From NCBI GenBank assembly GCA_963732155.1, contig CAVSYB010000007.1:356260-420259 (forward strand): a stretch of 64,000 bases of DNA, in the 5' to 3' direction. The position numbers were made by a program, and so were the translations under genes. Position 1 is the stretch's first letter, and each line of letters starts with the position of its first letter. The notes below the pieces were generated by a model. That model worked only from the letters and a program-made list of their open reading frames with translations, did not search any database and was not told where the DNA came from. Source of the DNA: Roseiarcus sp963732155 (GTDB lineage: Bacteria; Pseudomonadota; Alphaproteobacteria; Rhizobiales; Beijerinckiaceae). Below are positions 8,587 to 17,102 of the stretch, piece after piece.

Positions 8587-10308
8587 TTAGCGGGTTTCGT
8601 CGTCGAGATCGGCGGTCGAAGCGTCTTCCGCCGCGAGCCAGCCTCGATAATTGACGATCGTTCCGACAAACGGCGCGCCGATCGCGACGTCGAATTGGAA
8701 GCGGCCGTCCCGCTCGGCCTCACAGGCGTGGCCGCGCGGCGCCAGCGCGATCGGCAGGACGAGGCCGAAGATCGCCCAGCGGCGCACGACCAGTCGCAGA
8801 CGCCCGTCGCCGGTCAGCGCGGCCAGGCCGAAGGTGAACGGGCCGAAGCCTTCGCAGAGCAACCCCTCCCACCGCCCCGCGCCGCGCCATTGCCGCGAAC
8901 GCATGATCCTGCCGGCGAAATTGCGCGTCCAGATCTCGCTTTCGCCGCGCTTCTCGAATTTCACGCTCACGGTCGCGCCGCGCGCCGCTTCTGGAAACCA
9001 GAACGTCGCGGCGATGAGACCCGCGAGAAACCCCGGGCCGCGCTCGATATCGGCCTGGCCGCGCGCGATCCGGACGGAATTGATCGTGTGAGTCGCGCGC
9101 ACGGCGGCGGGCAAATCGCTCCACGCTCCGGCGAGCACTCGCCGGTAGAGCGGCGCATCGCCAACCGCGCTTTCGTCGCGCACCCCATGCCGGATCGCAT
9201 AGGGTCGAAAAATCGCGTCGTAGTCGGCGAGCTCGAGCTCGCCGGTGGCGGCCCTGGCGCCGGCGGCGGGTCGCCGGCCGTCGAGCTCGTTGCGCACAAT
9301 GGCGGCGATCGCCATCGAAGGAATCACCGGACCAGCGTCGCCCTCGGCCAGCAAATGCCAGGAGCGCCGAATGACGCGCCCGGCATCATCCGCGCCCTCG
9401 ATCTCGACGAACATTCCACCGCGATGAGCGCCCCAACGCAGTCTGGAGACGACGGCGTGAAACAGGGGCGCGAGCGGCGTGAGCTTCGGCGCCAGCCGCA
9501 GGCGCGCCAGCCAGGCCAGAGCAATCAGCGCGCGGTGCCATATTTCCGGGACCGGCGCGGCGCCGATCCAGATCGAACGCAGGCCGGGCCATAGCGGGGG
9601 CAAGGCCCGCAGATCGGGAACGTCGACGAGCGAAAACAGGCGGCTCTCCAGGGGGAGCATGCCGGGCGGACAGACGGCGCGCCGCATCGTCTCGGTCAGC
9701 CCGTAGGCCTGTTGGCTGACGCCGTCCCGTCTCAGCCAAACAGCCTGACCGGCGTAGCTGGCGATGGCGCGGATGACATTGGGGCCGACCCGCGCGAAGG
9801 GCGAGGGCGCAATGCCGGCGCGGATCGCGTCGATCCGCGTGGTCCCGCCCGCCAGCCGGCGGACCACCGCCGCGGTGAGGACGGGAAAGCTGCTGACGCC
9901 GGCGAGCGCATAGACGCCCCGGGCGCGCGCCGCGCCGTCGAGGGCGGCGATTCCCGCCACGAACTCGGAGGAATCGGCAAGATCCATATAGTCGGCGCCG
10001 ACCGCGATCGAAGCGCGGACCAGCTTGTAGACATCGCCGGCATAGGCCTGAAACGGCCCGCTGGCGTCGACCACCAGATCCGGTTTGATCGATGCGAGTT
10101 GCGCGTCGACGTCGCCATCCCGATCGAAGGCCGCCGCCTCGCGCGGCGCGCCCGCGGGCAAGGCGGCGCAGAAGGCGCGCGCCTTGTCGATCGATCGCCC
10201 GGCGAGGATCAGCGTGATGCGCGCGTCGGCGGCGAGCAGTTGCGCCAGACGACCGCCGAAGACGCCGTAGCCGCCCAGTATCAATATCCTTCGCGTCGCG
10301 CCGCTCAT
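8587..10308 (-). CDS. saccharopine dehydrogenase-like NAD(P)-binding protein with DUF4166 domain
   Basis: A 573-residue two-domain protein. The N-terminal Rossmann domain (about 1-360) starts RILILGGYGVFGGRLAQLLA, the GxxGxxG dinucleotide-binding turn, and resembles the saccharopine dehydrogenase NADP-binding family. The C-terminal part (about 385-555) matches DUF4166, with EIWTRNFAG and MRSRQW motifs. The substrate is unknown; the name reflects fold only, and it is not a lysine-pathway enzyme. Its start overlaps the end of the DCC-family gene by 4 bases (ATGA), and that gene in turn overlaps a DUF1330 gene, so all three are probably translated together. It converges on the EF-G-like gene, only one base away. 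Confidence 0.82.
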   Translation of the reverse strand: MSGATRRILILGGYGVFGGRLAQLLAADARITLILAGRSIDKARAFCAALPAGAPREAAAFDRDGDVDAQLASIKPDLVVDASGPFQAYAGDVYKLVRASIAVGADYMDLADSSEFVAGIAALDGAARARGVYALAGVSSFPVLTAAVVRRLAGGTTRIDAIRAGIAPSPFARVGPNVIRAIASYAGQAVWLRRDGVSQQAYGLTETMRRAVCPPGMLPLESRLFSLVDVPDLRALPPLWPGLRSIWIGAAPVPEIWHRALIALAWLARLRLAPKLTPLAPLFHAVVSRLRWGAHRGGMFVEIEGADDAGRVIRRSWHLLAEGDAGPVIPSMAIAAIVRNELDGRRPAAGARAATGELELADYDAIFRPYAIRHGVRDESAVGDAPLYRRVLAGAWSDLPAAVRATHTINSVRIARGQADIERGPGFLAGLIAATFWFPEAARGATVSVKFEKRGESEIWTRNFAGRIMRSRQWRGAGRWEGLLCEGFGPFTFGLAALTGDGRLRLVVRRWAIFGLVLPIALAPRGHACEAERDGRFQFDVAIGAPFVGTIVNYRGWLAAEDASTADLDDETR

Positions 10309-10790
10309 GAGAGAAACCGGTCCTCGTAGCGGGGCGCCGAGGCCAGACAGTGGTCGCGCCGCCCGAACCAGCGCAAGCGATGGCGAGCGACGATGTCGTA
10401 GAGCCAGTCGCGCAAGCGAGCCGGCAGAATTCGAAAGGCGGCGGCCGCCGACCAGGGCGGCCCCAAACGCTCCAACATGCGGATCGCGCTTTCGGATTTG
10501 AAAAAAGCGCGGCCGTCCTCGACCAGGATATTGGTCTCGTAGTCCTGCGGATCGAGGCGATAGTGGCGATAGAGCGCCGCTCCGAGAGGCGTCTGCGCCG
10601 GCAGCAACCGAAACGCCGCCGCGTTATCGTGACGCAGCACGAAGCGCACCCAACCTGAACAAAGCGCGCAATAGCCGTCGAAAATGATGATCGGTCGATC
10701 GTCGGCAAAAGCGGGAACCGAAGCATCGCTGCGATAAGAAAATGGGTGCGGCGCAGCGGCGCCCGCGCCGTCAATCCGGTCTGCGCTCAC
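10305..10790 (-). CDS. thiol-disulfide oxidoreductase DCC family protein (DUF393)
   Basis: A protein of about 161 residues in the DCC family, named for the conserved D-x-x-C-x-x-C, seen here as FDGYCALCSGWVRF with the Cys pair about 40 residues from the chosen start. This is a thioredoxin-like fold predicted to do thiol-disulfide exchange, although biochemical proof for the family is thin. There is no ATG in the frame before the motif. The best start is GTG at 10790, which overlaps the TGA of the upstream DUF1330 gene (GTGA) and implies translational coupling. It overlaps the downstream DUF4166 gene by 4 bases. Start confidence is moderate; the family call is good. Confidence 0.8.
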   Translation of the reverse strand: MSADRIDGAGAAAPHPFSYRSDASVPAFADDRPIIIFDGYCALCSGWVRFVLRHDNAAAFRLLPAQTPLGAALYRHYRLDPQDYETNILVEDGRAFFKSESAIRMLERLGPPWSAAAAFRILPARLRDWLYDIVARHRLRWFGRRDHCLASAPRYEDRFLS

Positions 10791-11212
10791 GCTTCCTCGC
10801 CGAACAGCGGCCCCGGCTCCAGCGGGGCGAGGCGGATCAAGCGGGAATCGGCGACCGCGGCCTGGCGATGCTTCACCGCCTCGCGATAGAGAGGATCGCG
10901 AAGCATGTCGATGAAGGCCTGGCCCGTTGGATATTGCGCGATGAAGGCGATGTCCCAATGCTCGGATTCGGGCCCGATCAGCGTGAGTTCCGGCCGGCCG
11001 ATCCACACCTGTCTTCCCCCGAGGCGGCGAAACACCGGCCCGCTTTGCCTGGCGTAGGCGCGATAGGCCTCGAGCCCGCTCGCCTTACGCCCGTCCGGAT
11101 AAGCCGCCTCGGCGCGCAGCCGGACAAGATTGAGCATGTGGATTGCGCGGTCCGTCGGCAGGTTCCTGAAGCGCGCGAAACTCTCCTTTGTCGGATCGAC
11201 ATGGCCGTCCAT
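10787..11212 (-). CDS. DUF1330 domain-containing protein
   Basis: A 141-residue protein with a ferredoxin-like alpha/beta dimeric barrel of the DUF1330 type. Recognisable segments are IHMLNLVRLRAEAAYPDG, the YARQSGPVFRRLGG loop, and HWDIAFIAQYPTGQAFIDML. Function of the family is not established. It is the first gene of a tightly overlapping three-gene minus-strand operon (DUF1330, DCC, DUF4166). The ATG at 11212 is preceded by GGAGGAA. No catalytic residue can be assigned. Confidence 0.82.
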   Translation of the reverse strand: MDGHVDPTKESFARFRNLPTDRAIHMLNLVRLRAEAAYPDGRKASGLEAYRAYARQSGPVFRRLGGRQVWIGRPELTLIGPESEHWDIAFIAQYPTGQAFIDMLRDPLYREAVKHRQAAVADSRLIRLAPLEPGPLFGEEA

Positions 11213-11399
11213 TCTCGTTCCTCCGGCTTCCCGTCACCCTATCGCAAGCCGCTGACTCGCGACAGGCGCCGCATCGCGTTCCGTCCCCTCGAAACCCTTC
11301 CCGAGCCTGCAGCGGCGAGCGCCGGGCGCCTATACAGACGCCCCCGCTTCGCCTATGCAAAAGCCGCTTTCTCGAGATCAGGCGCGGAGTTGATCGCCG

Positions 11400-12407
11400 A
11401 TGGCCGAAGCCGCCTTTGTCACCAGTCGCCTCGTCACCGTTTTCGGCGGTTCGGGATTCATCGGACGCCACGTCGTGCGGGCGCTGGCCCGGCGCGGCTG
11501 GCGCGTTCGCGTCGCCGTGCGCCGGCCGGATCTGGCCGGATTCCTGCAACCGCTTGGCGATGTCGGCCAGGTTCACGCGGTGCAGGCCAATGTGCGCTAT
11601 CCCGCCTCGATCGCCTCGGCGCTGATCGGCGCGCAGGCGGCGATCAATCTGGTGGGCGTGCAGATGGAGCGCGGCCGGCAGAATTTCGAGGCGGTCCACG
11701 TGTTCGGCGCACGCGAGATCGCCCGCGCCGCGGCCGCGCACCGCCTCGGCGCGCTCGTGCATGTCTCGGGCATCGGCGCCGATCCTGGCTCGCAATCGCG
11801 CTACGTTGCGAGCAAGGGACGCGGCGAGGCGGCGCTGCGCGAAGCGTTCCCCGGCGCCGTCATTCTTCGCCCGTCGGTCGTGTTCGGACCGGAAGATGAT
11901 TTCCTCAACCGCTTCGCCACGCTCGCGCGCTCGCTGCCCGTGCTGCCGCTGTTTGGCGGCGGCGAAGCAAAAATGCAGCCGGTCTTCGTCGGCGACGTCG
12001 CCGACGCGGCGGCGCTCGCGATCGAAGGGCGGGCCCGATCCGGCGAGGTCTACGAATTCGGCGGCCCCGAAATCATGACCCTGCGCGAGATCGTCGAATT
12101 CGTTTGCCGCACGACGGGGCGCCGTCCCCCGCTCCTCGACGTGCCCTTCGGCCTCGCCAGGCTGGTGGCGCAAGCGACCGAGATCGCCAGCGCGCTGTCG
12201 CTCGGCGTGTTTCCCAAGGCGCTGGTGACGACGCGCGATCAGGTCGAGTTGCTGCGTCACGACAATCTCGTCTCGCCCGGCGCGGTCGAGCAGGGCCGCA
12301 CGCTGCAGGGCCTCGGCGTCATCGCGCAGGGCGTCGAAGCCATCGCGCCGGCCTATCTCTATCGCTTCCGCAAGACCGGGCAATATGCGAGCAGCGGCGC
12401 GGCGTGA
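11400..12407 (+). CDS. complex I NDUFA9-like NAD(P)H-binding protein
   Basis: A 335-residue atypical short-chain dehydrogenase. The N-terminal Rossmann turn is VTVFGGSGFIGRHVVRALA. Later segments are INLVGVQME, LVHVSGIGAD, the YVASK Tyr/Lys pair, and LRPSVVFGPEDDFLNRF. This is the pattern of the mitochondrial complex I accessory subunit NDUFA9/39-kDa and its bacterial relatives in alphaproteobacteria. Bacterial members are not proven to be part of NADH dehydrogenase. The gene is monocistronic here and converges on the EI24-domain gene 8 bases away. The ATG at 11400 gives the usual family start just before the nucleotide-binding strand. Confidence 0.85.
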   Translation: MAEAAFVTSRLVTVFGGSGFIGRHVVRALARRGWRVRVAVRRPDLAGFLQPLGDVGQVHAVQANVRYPASIASALIGAQAAINLVGVQMERGRQNFEAVHVFGAREIARAAAAHRLGALVHVSGIGADPGSQSRYVASKGRGEAALREAFPGAVILRPSVVFGPEDDFLNRFATLARSLPVLPLFGGGEAKMQPVFVGDVADAAALAIEGRARSGEVYEFGGPEIMTLREIVEFVCRTTGRRPPLLDVPFGLARLVAQATEIASALSLGVFPKALVTTRDQVELLRHDNLVSPGAVEQGRTLQGLGVIAQGVEAIAPAYLYRFRKTGQYASSGAA

Positions 12408-12415
12408 GCCGACGC

Positions 12416-13093
12416 TCAGCGGAACTCGGCGCGATTCGCTGCGGACAGCCGCTTGTGCAGTCGCGCCATCAGCGCCGTCGCGAATAACGGCGTGCACAGG
12501 TTGAGGATCGGAATCGAAACAAAGACCGCGACGATCAGCCCGGCCAGAAAGACCTGCAGCGCATAACGTCGCCGCATGGCGCGGGCTTCGGCGGGAGGCC
12601 GGAAGCGCATCGCGGCGAGCTCGAAATATTCGCGCCCGAGCAGATAGGCGTTGGCGCCCAGGAAGGCGACGAGATTGACGCCCGGCGCGAACAGGAGCGC
12701 CAGCGCGATCAGGTTGACGAGAATCGACAAGCCGGCGAAACGCAGGGCGAACAGCGCCGCGACGCCCGCCGGCGCGGGCTTGCCCGACGGTCCGGCGGGA
12801 TCGATTTCGCGCTCGACGATCGCCGCCATATCGTCGAGGAAGAAGCCGGCGACCAGGGAGACGACCGGCGCGACCAGAAACGCCAACCCGACCAGCAATC
12901 CGAGCCCGACGAGCCAGGAAAGCGTCGTCGCCAGCCAGGGCGCGGCGCCGTCGATGAACGAGACCGCGAATCGATCGAGGCCGAGCCAGACGAGGACCAG
13001 CAAGGCGACCGTCAGCGCCAGCGATTTGACCAGGGTCGCGCGAAACGGCGGCGTGAATATCTGCGCGAGAGCCGCGATGGCGTCGTCGATCAT
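12416..13093 (-). CDS. EI24 / CysZ-like integral membrane protein
   Basis: A 225-residue protein with about five hydrophobic segments (near 25-42, 55-80, 110-135, 185-205 and a re-entrant stretch) and a conserved polar C-terminus (ILNLCTPLFATALMARLHKR). It matches the EI24 domain family, which includes the sulfate permease CysZ. No cysteine-biosynthesis gene is nearby, so sulfate transport is only a possibility. It is the third gene of a minus-strand run after a GT39 glycosyltransferase and a GT2-GtrA protein, 31 bases from the latter. Confidence 0.78.
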   Translation of the reverse strand: MIDDAIAALAQIFTPPFRATLVKSLALTVALLVLVWLGLDRFAVSFIDGAAPWLATTLSWLVGLGLLVGLAFLVAPVVSLVAGFFLDDMAAIVEREIDPAGPSGKPAPAGVAALFALRFAGLSILVNLIALALLFAPGVNLVAFLGANAYLLGREYFELAAMRFRPPAEARAMRRRYALQVFLAGLIVAVFVSIPILNLCTPLFATALMARLHKRLSAANRAEFR

Positions 13094-13124
13094 GGCGCTC
13101 TCGAACCGGCTCGCCTCGTCCGCA

Positions 13125-14234
13125 TCACGCGCTTCTGCGCCGGCGCCAGACGAACGAGGTGCTGACCGCGTAGTTCCAGACCAGGCTGATCAAGGCGCCG
13201 GAAACGCCGGCGACCCACCAGACATGCTCGAAGTCGAACAGCCAGGACGCGATGTCGATATTGACGACCACGCCGACGCCGCACAGCAGCGAGAACAGCG
13301 CCAGGCCGCCGAGCGCGCTCCAGCCGCGATAGCGGTATTCGCGATAGGTGATTTCGTTGTTCAGCGCGAAGTTGCTGGTCAACGCGGCGAGCGTCGCGAC
13401 GAGCTGGGCGGCCCGGAAATCGCCGAGCGCCGCCGTTTCGACGAGCGCCGTCAGCACGGCCAGATGCACGAGCAGGCCGAACGCCCCGATCGCCGCAAAA
13501 AGCACGAACCGGATCGGCAGGACGCCGGCGCTCGCGTGATGGGCGACGAGCCCGAGAAAGTCCACCGCCACCAGAGGCGAAAGCTTGGATTGACCGGCCT
13601 GGCGCTTGCGAAAGACATAAGGCGTCTCGACGATCCGCAATCCCGGCGGCGCGCAAAGCAGGATGTCCGCGAGAATCTTGAAGCCGTCGGAGGAAAGCCT
13701 GGGCGCGATCTGGCTGACGATTCGCCGTCGGATCATGAAAAAACCGCTCATCGGATCGGTGACGCTCATTCCGGAAATGCGCCGGAAGAAATAGGCGCCG
13801 GCGTTGCTCAGTTGCTGACGCGCCGGCGTCAGTCCGCGTTCGGCGGCCTCGTCGCCGACGCGCGTGCCGATCGCCAGATCGGCCCCGCCGTTCGCCAACG
13901 ACTGGCACATTTGCGGCAGGATTCGCTCGTCGTGCTGAAGATCGCCGTCGATGACCGCGACCAGTTCGGCGCTCGACGACAGAACGCCCTCGATCACCGC
14001 GCCCGCCAGCCCCAGTCGATTGACCCGCCTGATGCAGCGCATCCGGGGATCGCGCGCCGCCAGCGAAAAGGCGATCTCCGCCGTGCCGTCGGGGGAATCG
14101 TCGTCCACGACGATCATTTCCCACGCGAGGTCCCTCAGCACGTTCTTCAGCCGCTCGAACAGCTCCGGAACATTGGCCGCCTCGCGATAGGTCGGCACGA
14201 TCACAGACAGAGTCGGCGCCGCACGATCGGTCAT
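13125..14234 (-). CDS. GT2 polyprenyl-phosphate glycosyltransferase with C-terminal GtrA domain
   Basis: A 369-residue fusion. The N-terminal GT2 domain (about 8-235) has LSVIVPTYREAANVPEL, the VVDDDSPDGT motif and VIDGDLQHDE (DxD-type metal site), as in dolichyl/undecaprenyl-phosphate mannosyl- or glucosyltransferases. The C-terminal part (about 245-365) has four membrane spans typical of GtrA, a proposed flippase for the lipid-linked sugar. The predicted role is to make and perhaps translocate a polyprenyl-phosphate sugar used by a GT-C transferase. Such a transferase (GT39) lies immediately upstream in the same operon, 37 bases away, which supports this pairing. The sugar and the final acceptor are unknown. 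Confidence 0.87.
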   Translation of the reverse strand: MTDRAAPTLSVIVPTYREAANVPELFERLKNVLRDLAWEMIVVDDDSPDGTAEIAFSLAARDPRMRCIRRVNRLGLAGAVIEGVLSSSAELVAVIDGDLQHDERILPQMCQSLANGGADLAIGTRVGDEAAERGLTPARQQLSNAGAYFFRRISGMSVTDPMSGFFMIRRRIVSQIAPRLSSDGFKILADILLCAPPGLRIVETPYVFRKRQAGQSKLSPLVAVDFLGLVAHHASAGVLPIRFVLFAAIGAFGLLVHLAVLTALVETAALGDFRAAQLVATLAALTSNFALNNEITYREYRYRGWSALGGLALFSLLCGVGVVVNIDIASWLFDFEHVWWVAGVSGALISLVWNYAVSTSFVWRRRRSA

Positions 14235-14271
14235 CAGACGCCTTGAATGGAGGCCTTGGAATCAGAGCGAT

Positions 14272-15816
14272 CTATCGCGGATAGGGCAATGGGAACGGCC
14301 GCGTCAAGCCATGCGCGGGCACCAGGGCGAGATCGATCTCGTCCATCCCCCGGCGGCCCAGCGTCACTTTCTGCGCCTCGCCCAGACTGGCGAAGAACGG
14401 CTGGAACGTCGCGGCGACCGAAGCGAGCTTGCGTTGGGGGACGATGATGATGGCGTCCTTTGCGAGAAACCTCGCCGAATCGTCGAGAAAGGCCATCCCG
14501 CGCGGATCGTCGGAATAGACGATCACCGGCATGGTCGGCCCCAGCGCCATGGCGATCTTGCCGCCGTCGGACCATTTGGTGGACACCACAAAGGCGGGCG
14601 GTGTGGCATCCCGCCCGTCGAGCAGCGGCGAGCGCGCCAGATCGTTCCAGCCCAGCGCCTCGAGCGTCGGATCGACCGCGCCGGGCGGCAGCCTGATCAA
14701 TCGCGTGATCCAGCCGGTCGCCGCCTGAGCCGCCAGCGCGAGCGCCGCGGCGGCGAGCAGCGCGGTCGACCCGATCGCCCAACGGCGCAGATCGGCGCGC
14801 TTCGCCCAGCCCTCGCTGAGCCAGGCTCCCAGCAGCGGATAGGCGAAGAACCAACCCGGCATCGGCCAATGCGGCAATCCCCTGGCGCCCCACAGCGGCG
14901 TGAGGCTGAACAGCAAAATCGGCGGCAACGACAGGCACAGCAGAAACAGCAGGCGCTCGTCGCTCCGCCCCCGCCGCGCGGCCGCGACGAGAGCGCCGGC
15001 CAGCGGCGCGAAGATCCACGGTCCGAGCCACACGATCTCGCCCAGAGCCATCGCGCCGACCTGCGCGGGGCGCCAGACGGCGCCCGGCGCGCCGCGCGCG
15101 CCCTGAAAGGCGAAGGAGACCCATTCGTTCCGCGCGTTCCAGACGATCACCGGCGAGATTATGGCGAGGCAAAGCGCCGCCCCCACGTAAGGTTCGGGAC
15201 GCGTGAACCAGCGGCGCTGGCGCGACGAGGCCGCCATGAAGGCGACAAGGCCGAGCGGCGCGAGCACGGCGTTGTATTTCGACAGCCCGGCGAGGCCAAG
15301 CCAGAACCCGCCGGCCAGCCAGAGTCGCCACGCCGCGCTGGGTTCGGGCTCGTCGAAAAACAACCTGGCGAAAACCAGGGCGGCGGCGGCGAGGGCGAAC
15401 AACAACGGCCCGTCCGGCACGATCCAGCCGCCTGCGGAGACGAAAAAGAACGGCGACGCGTTGAGCGCGAACACCGCCAGGACGCCGGCGCGCGCGCCAA
15501 ACAGCTTGCGCGTCAGCGCGAAGGTCAGCCAGCCGGTCGCCGCGAACAGCACGATGAACAGCAATCGCAACGACTCGCCCTCGCCCAGCAACAGGGCGGC
15601 GAAATGGACGAGCCATTGATGCAGGGGCGGGTGATCGAAATAGGACAGGCTGAGGCGACGCGAGATCACGACGGTGTAGGACTCGTCGACGCCGAAACCA
15701 ACCGCGTAGGCGAGCGCCGCGCGCGCCAGCGCAAATCCGAGAATCACGGCGAGCGCCCAATTGCGGCAGGCCGCTTCATCCGGCGCCGCCGCCCCGCTCG
15801 ACGGGTCCTGGCTCAT
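14272..15816 (-). CDS. GT39/ArnT-like membrane glycosyltransferase
   Basis: A 514-residue GT-C fold enzyme that uses a polyprenyl-phosphate sugar donor. The first membrane span is followed by a periplasmic loop with GFGVDESYTVV, the Asp-Glu pair typical of GT39/ArnT catalytic loops, and the conserved YFDHPPLHQW motif. About ten more hydrophobic spans follow, then a C-terminal periplasmic domain (about 390-514). The downstream gene encodes a GT2-GtrA protein that would supply the donor. The acceptor could be lipid A, another glycan or protein. The ATG at 15816 (MSQDPSS) is preferred over an in-frame TTG at 15825. Confidence 0.85.
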   Translation of the reverse strand: MSQDPSSGAAAPDEAACRNWALAVILGFALARAALAYAVGFGVDESYTVVISRRLSLSYFDHPPLHQWLVHFAALLLGEGESLRLLFIVLFAATGWLTFALTRKLFGARAGVLAVFALNASPFFFVSAGGWIVPDGPLLFALAAAALVFARLFFDEPEPSAAWRLWLAGGFWLGLAGLSKYNAVLAPLGLVAFMAASSRQRRWFTRPEPYVGAALCLAIISPVIVWNARNEWVSFAFQGARGAPGAVWRPAQVGAMALGEIVWLGPWIFAPLAGALVAAARRGRSDERLLFLLCLSLPPILLFSLTPLWGARGLPHWPMPGWFFAYPLLGAWLSEGWAKRADLRRWAIGSTALLAAAALALAAQAATGWITRLIRLPPGAVDPTLEALGWNDLARSPLLDGRDATPPAFVVSTKWSDGGKIAMALGPTMPVIVYSDDPRGMAFLDDSARFLAKDAIIIVPQRKLASVAATFQPFFASLGEAQKVTLGRRGMDEIDLALVPAHGLTRPFPLPYPR

Positions 15817-15995
15817 TACAGGCAAGCGCTATTCGCCCGGCGACGCGGGAGCCCGCGGCGAAACGCCGGCCGAACGCTGGTCAGGCCTCGATTCGGCAAG
15901 GATTCGTTCGAGCGGCCTCGGACCGGCTCGAATCAGCAGCACGGTTTCGGCGAAATGATCATCCCCTGGACGGCGCGACACGGCCGTTCTCCCGA

Positions 15996-17006
15996 TCAAT
16001 GCGGCGACGGCGCGGCGAATTCGCCGCGGGAAGCCGAGGGAAGCCCACGCGTTTCGGAAAACTCGCCTTCGGCGCCCGGAATGAACTTGTCGAACGCGGC
16101 CCAGAACTGATCGCGCAACGGGTCGCGCTCCAGAATGATCTCGTGTTCGGCGCCTTCTATCACGACGAGGCGACCGAGGCGCAGGCGCCCGACGAAGCGT
16201 TCGATCGCGCCGAGGTCGACCACGCGATCCGCGCCCGATGCGACCACGAGCATCGGCGGGCCCGCGATCTGCCGGGCGTAGTCGGGGTCCTCGAAGCTCT
16301 TCCACAGGCGAAACGCCGCGTGAATCCAGCCGATCGTCCACCAGCCGACGCCGAGGCTCGGATCGGCGGCCAGCACGCCGGCGGCGCGCGCATAGCGGAA
16401 GGGATCCGAGGTCAGGACATTCCCCTCGAAGGGCGACTCCAGGATATGGGTTTCGCGGCCGCCCGGCGAATAGGCGCCGCCGAACCCGAGCGTGTCGAGA
16501 ACTTCGGCGAGAACATGGGCGGCGCGCGGATGACGCAGTCGCGCCGGGGCGATCATCGGCGCCGTAAGCGCCAGCCGCTCGAACGGGCAGCGGTCGGCAT
16601 GGGCGATCGACAGCATGATCGCCGCCCCCATCGAATGGCAAAGTCCGAACCATGGCTGCGGGCAGGACGGCCCGAGCACATCGTCGGCGAGAGCGTTGAG
16701 ATCGCGCTCGTAGAGGGAAAAATCGTCGACATGGCCCTTGCGCGGATTTTTCAACTGCCGGGCCGAGCCAGCTTGCCCACGCCAATCCATCGCCGCGACG
16801 GCAAAGCCGCGCGCCAGCAATTGCGCGATGGTTTCATAATATTTCTCAATGAATTCCGCGCGGCCCTGCAGGATAACCACCGTCCCGCGCGAGGCGGTCG
16901 GGGGCACCCAGCGCGCGGTGCGCAGCCGCACGCCGTCGACCGCCCGCGCCGTGGCGACGACGGCGCCGGGCGGGGCGCGATTGTCGGGCGTAGAGACAAG
17001 TGGCAT
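15996..17006 (-). CDS. alpha/beta hydrolase, lysophospholipase (PldB) family
   Basis: A 336-residue alpha/beta hydrolase. Strand and oxyanion segments include VVILQGRAEFIEKYYET and AVAAMDWRGQAGS. The nucleophile elbow is GLCHSMGAAI, where Ser is the predicted nucleophile and the first glycine of GxSxG is Cys. Late acidic and histidine residues occur in VVASGADRVVD and VVIEGAEHEIILERD. Serine hydrolases of this group hydrolyse monoacyl lipids. It follows hisG by 96 bases on the same strand and could share its transcript. Two starts are possible; ATG at 17006 (MPLVSTPD) fits the family better than ATG at 17045, and neither has a strong ribosome-binding site. Confidence 0.83.
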   Translation of the reverse strand: MPLVSTPDNRAPPGAVVATARAVDGVRLRTARWVPPTASRGTVVILQGRAEFIEKYYETIAQLLARGFAVAAMDWRGQAGSARQLKNPRKGHVDDFSLYERDLNALADDVLGPSCPQPWFGLCHSMGAAIMLSIAHADRCPFERLALTAPMIAPARLRHPRAAHVLAEVLDTLGFGGAYSPGGRETHILESPFEGNVLTSDPFRYARAAGVLAADPSLGVGWWTIGWIHAAFRLWKSFEDPDYARQIAGPPMLVVASGADRVVDLGAIERFVGRLRLGRLVVIEGAEHEIILERDPLRDQFWAAFDKFIPGAEGEFSETRGLPSASRGEFAAPSPH

Positions 17007-17102
17007 GGAAGCGCTCGCGCAGGGCCAACGGGCCTTATAAGGCATTTTCCGGCGGAAAGGGCGCGGCCGGGCGGCGGCGCGTCTCGCCGGCGGCCGGCGC
17101 GC

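Noticed and set aside
14311..16110. 600-residue plus-strand open frame opposite the GT39 gene
   Set aside because: Low-complexity Arg/Gln/Glu translation; the minus strand has clear GT39 motifs with membrane spans.
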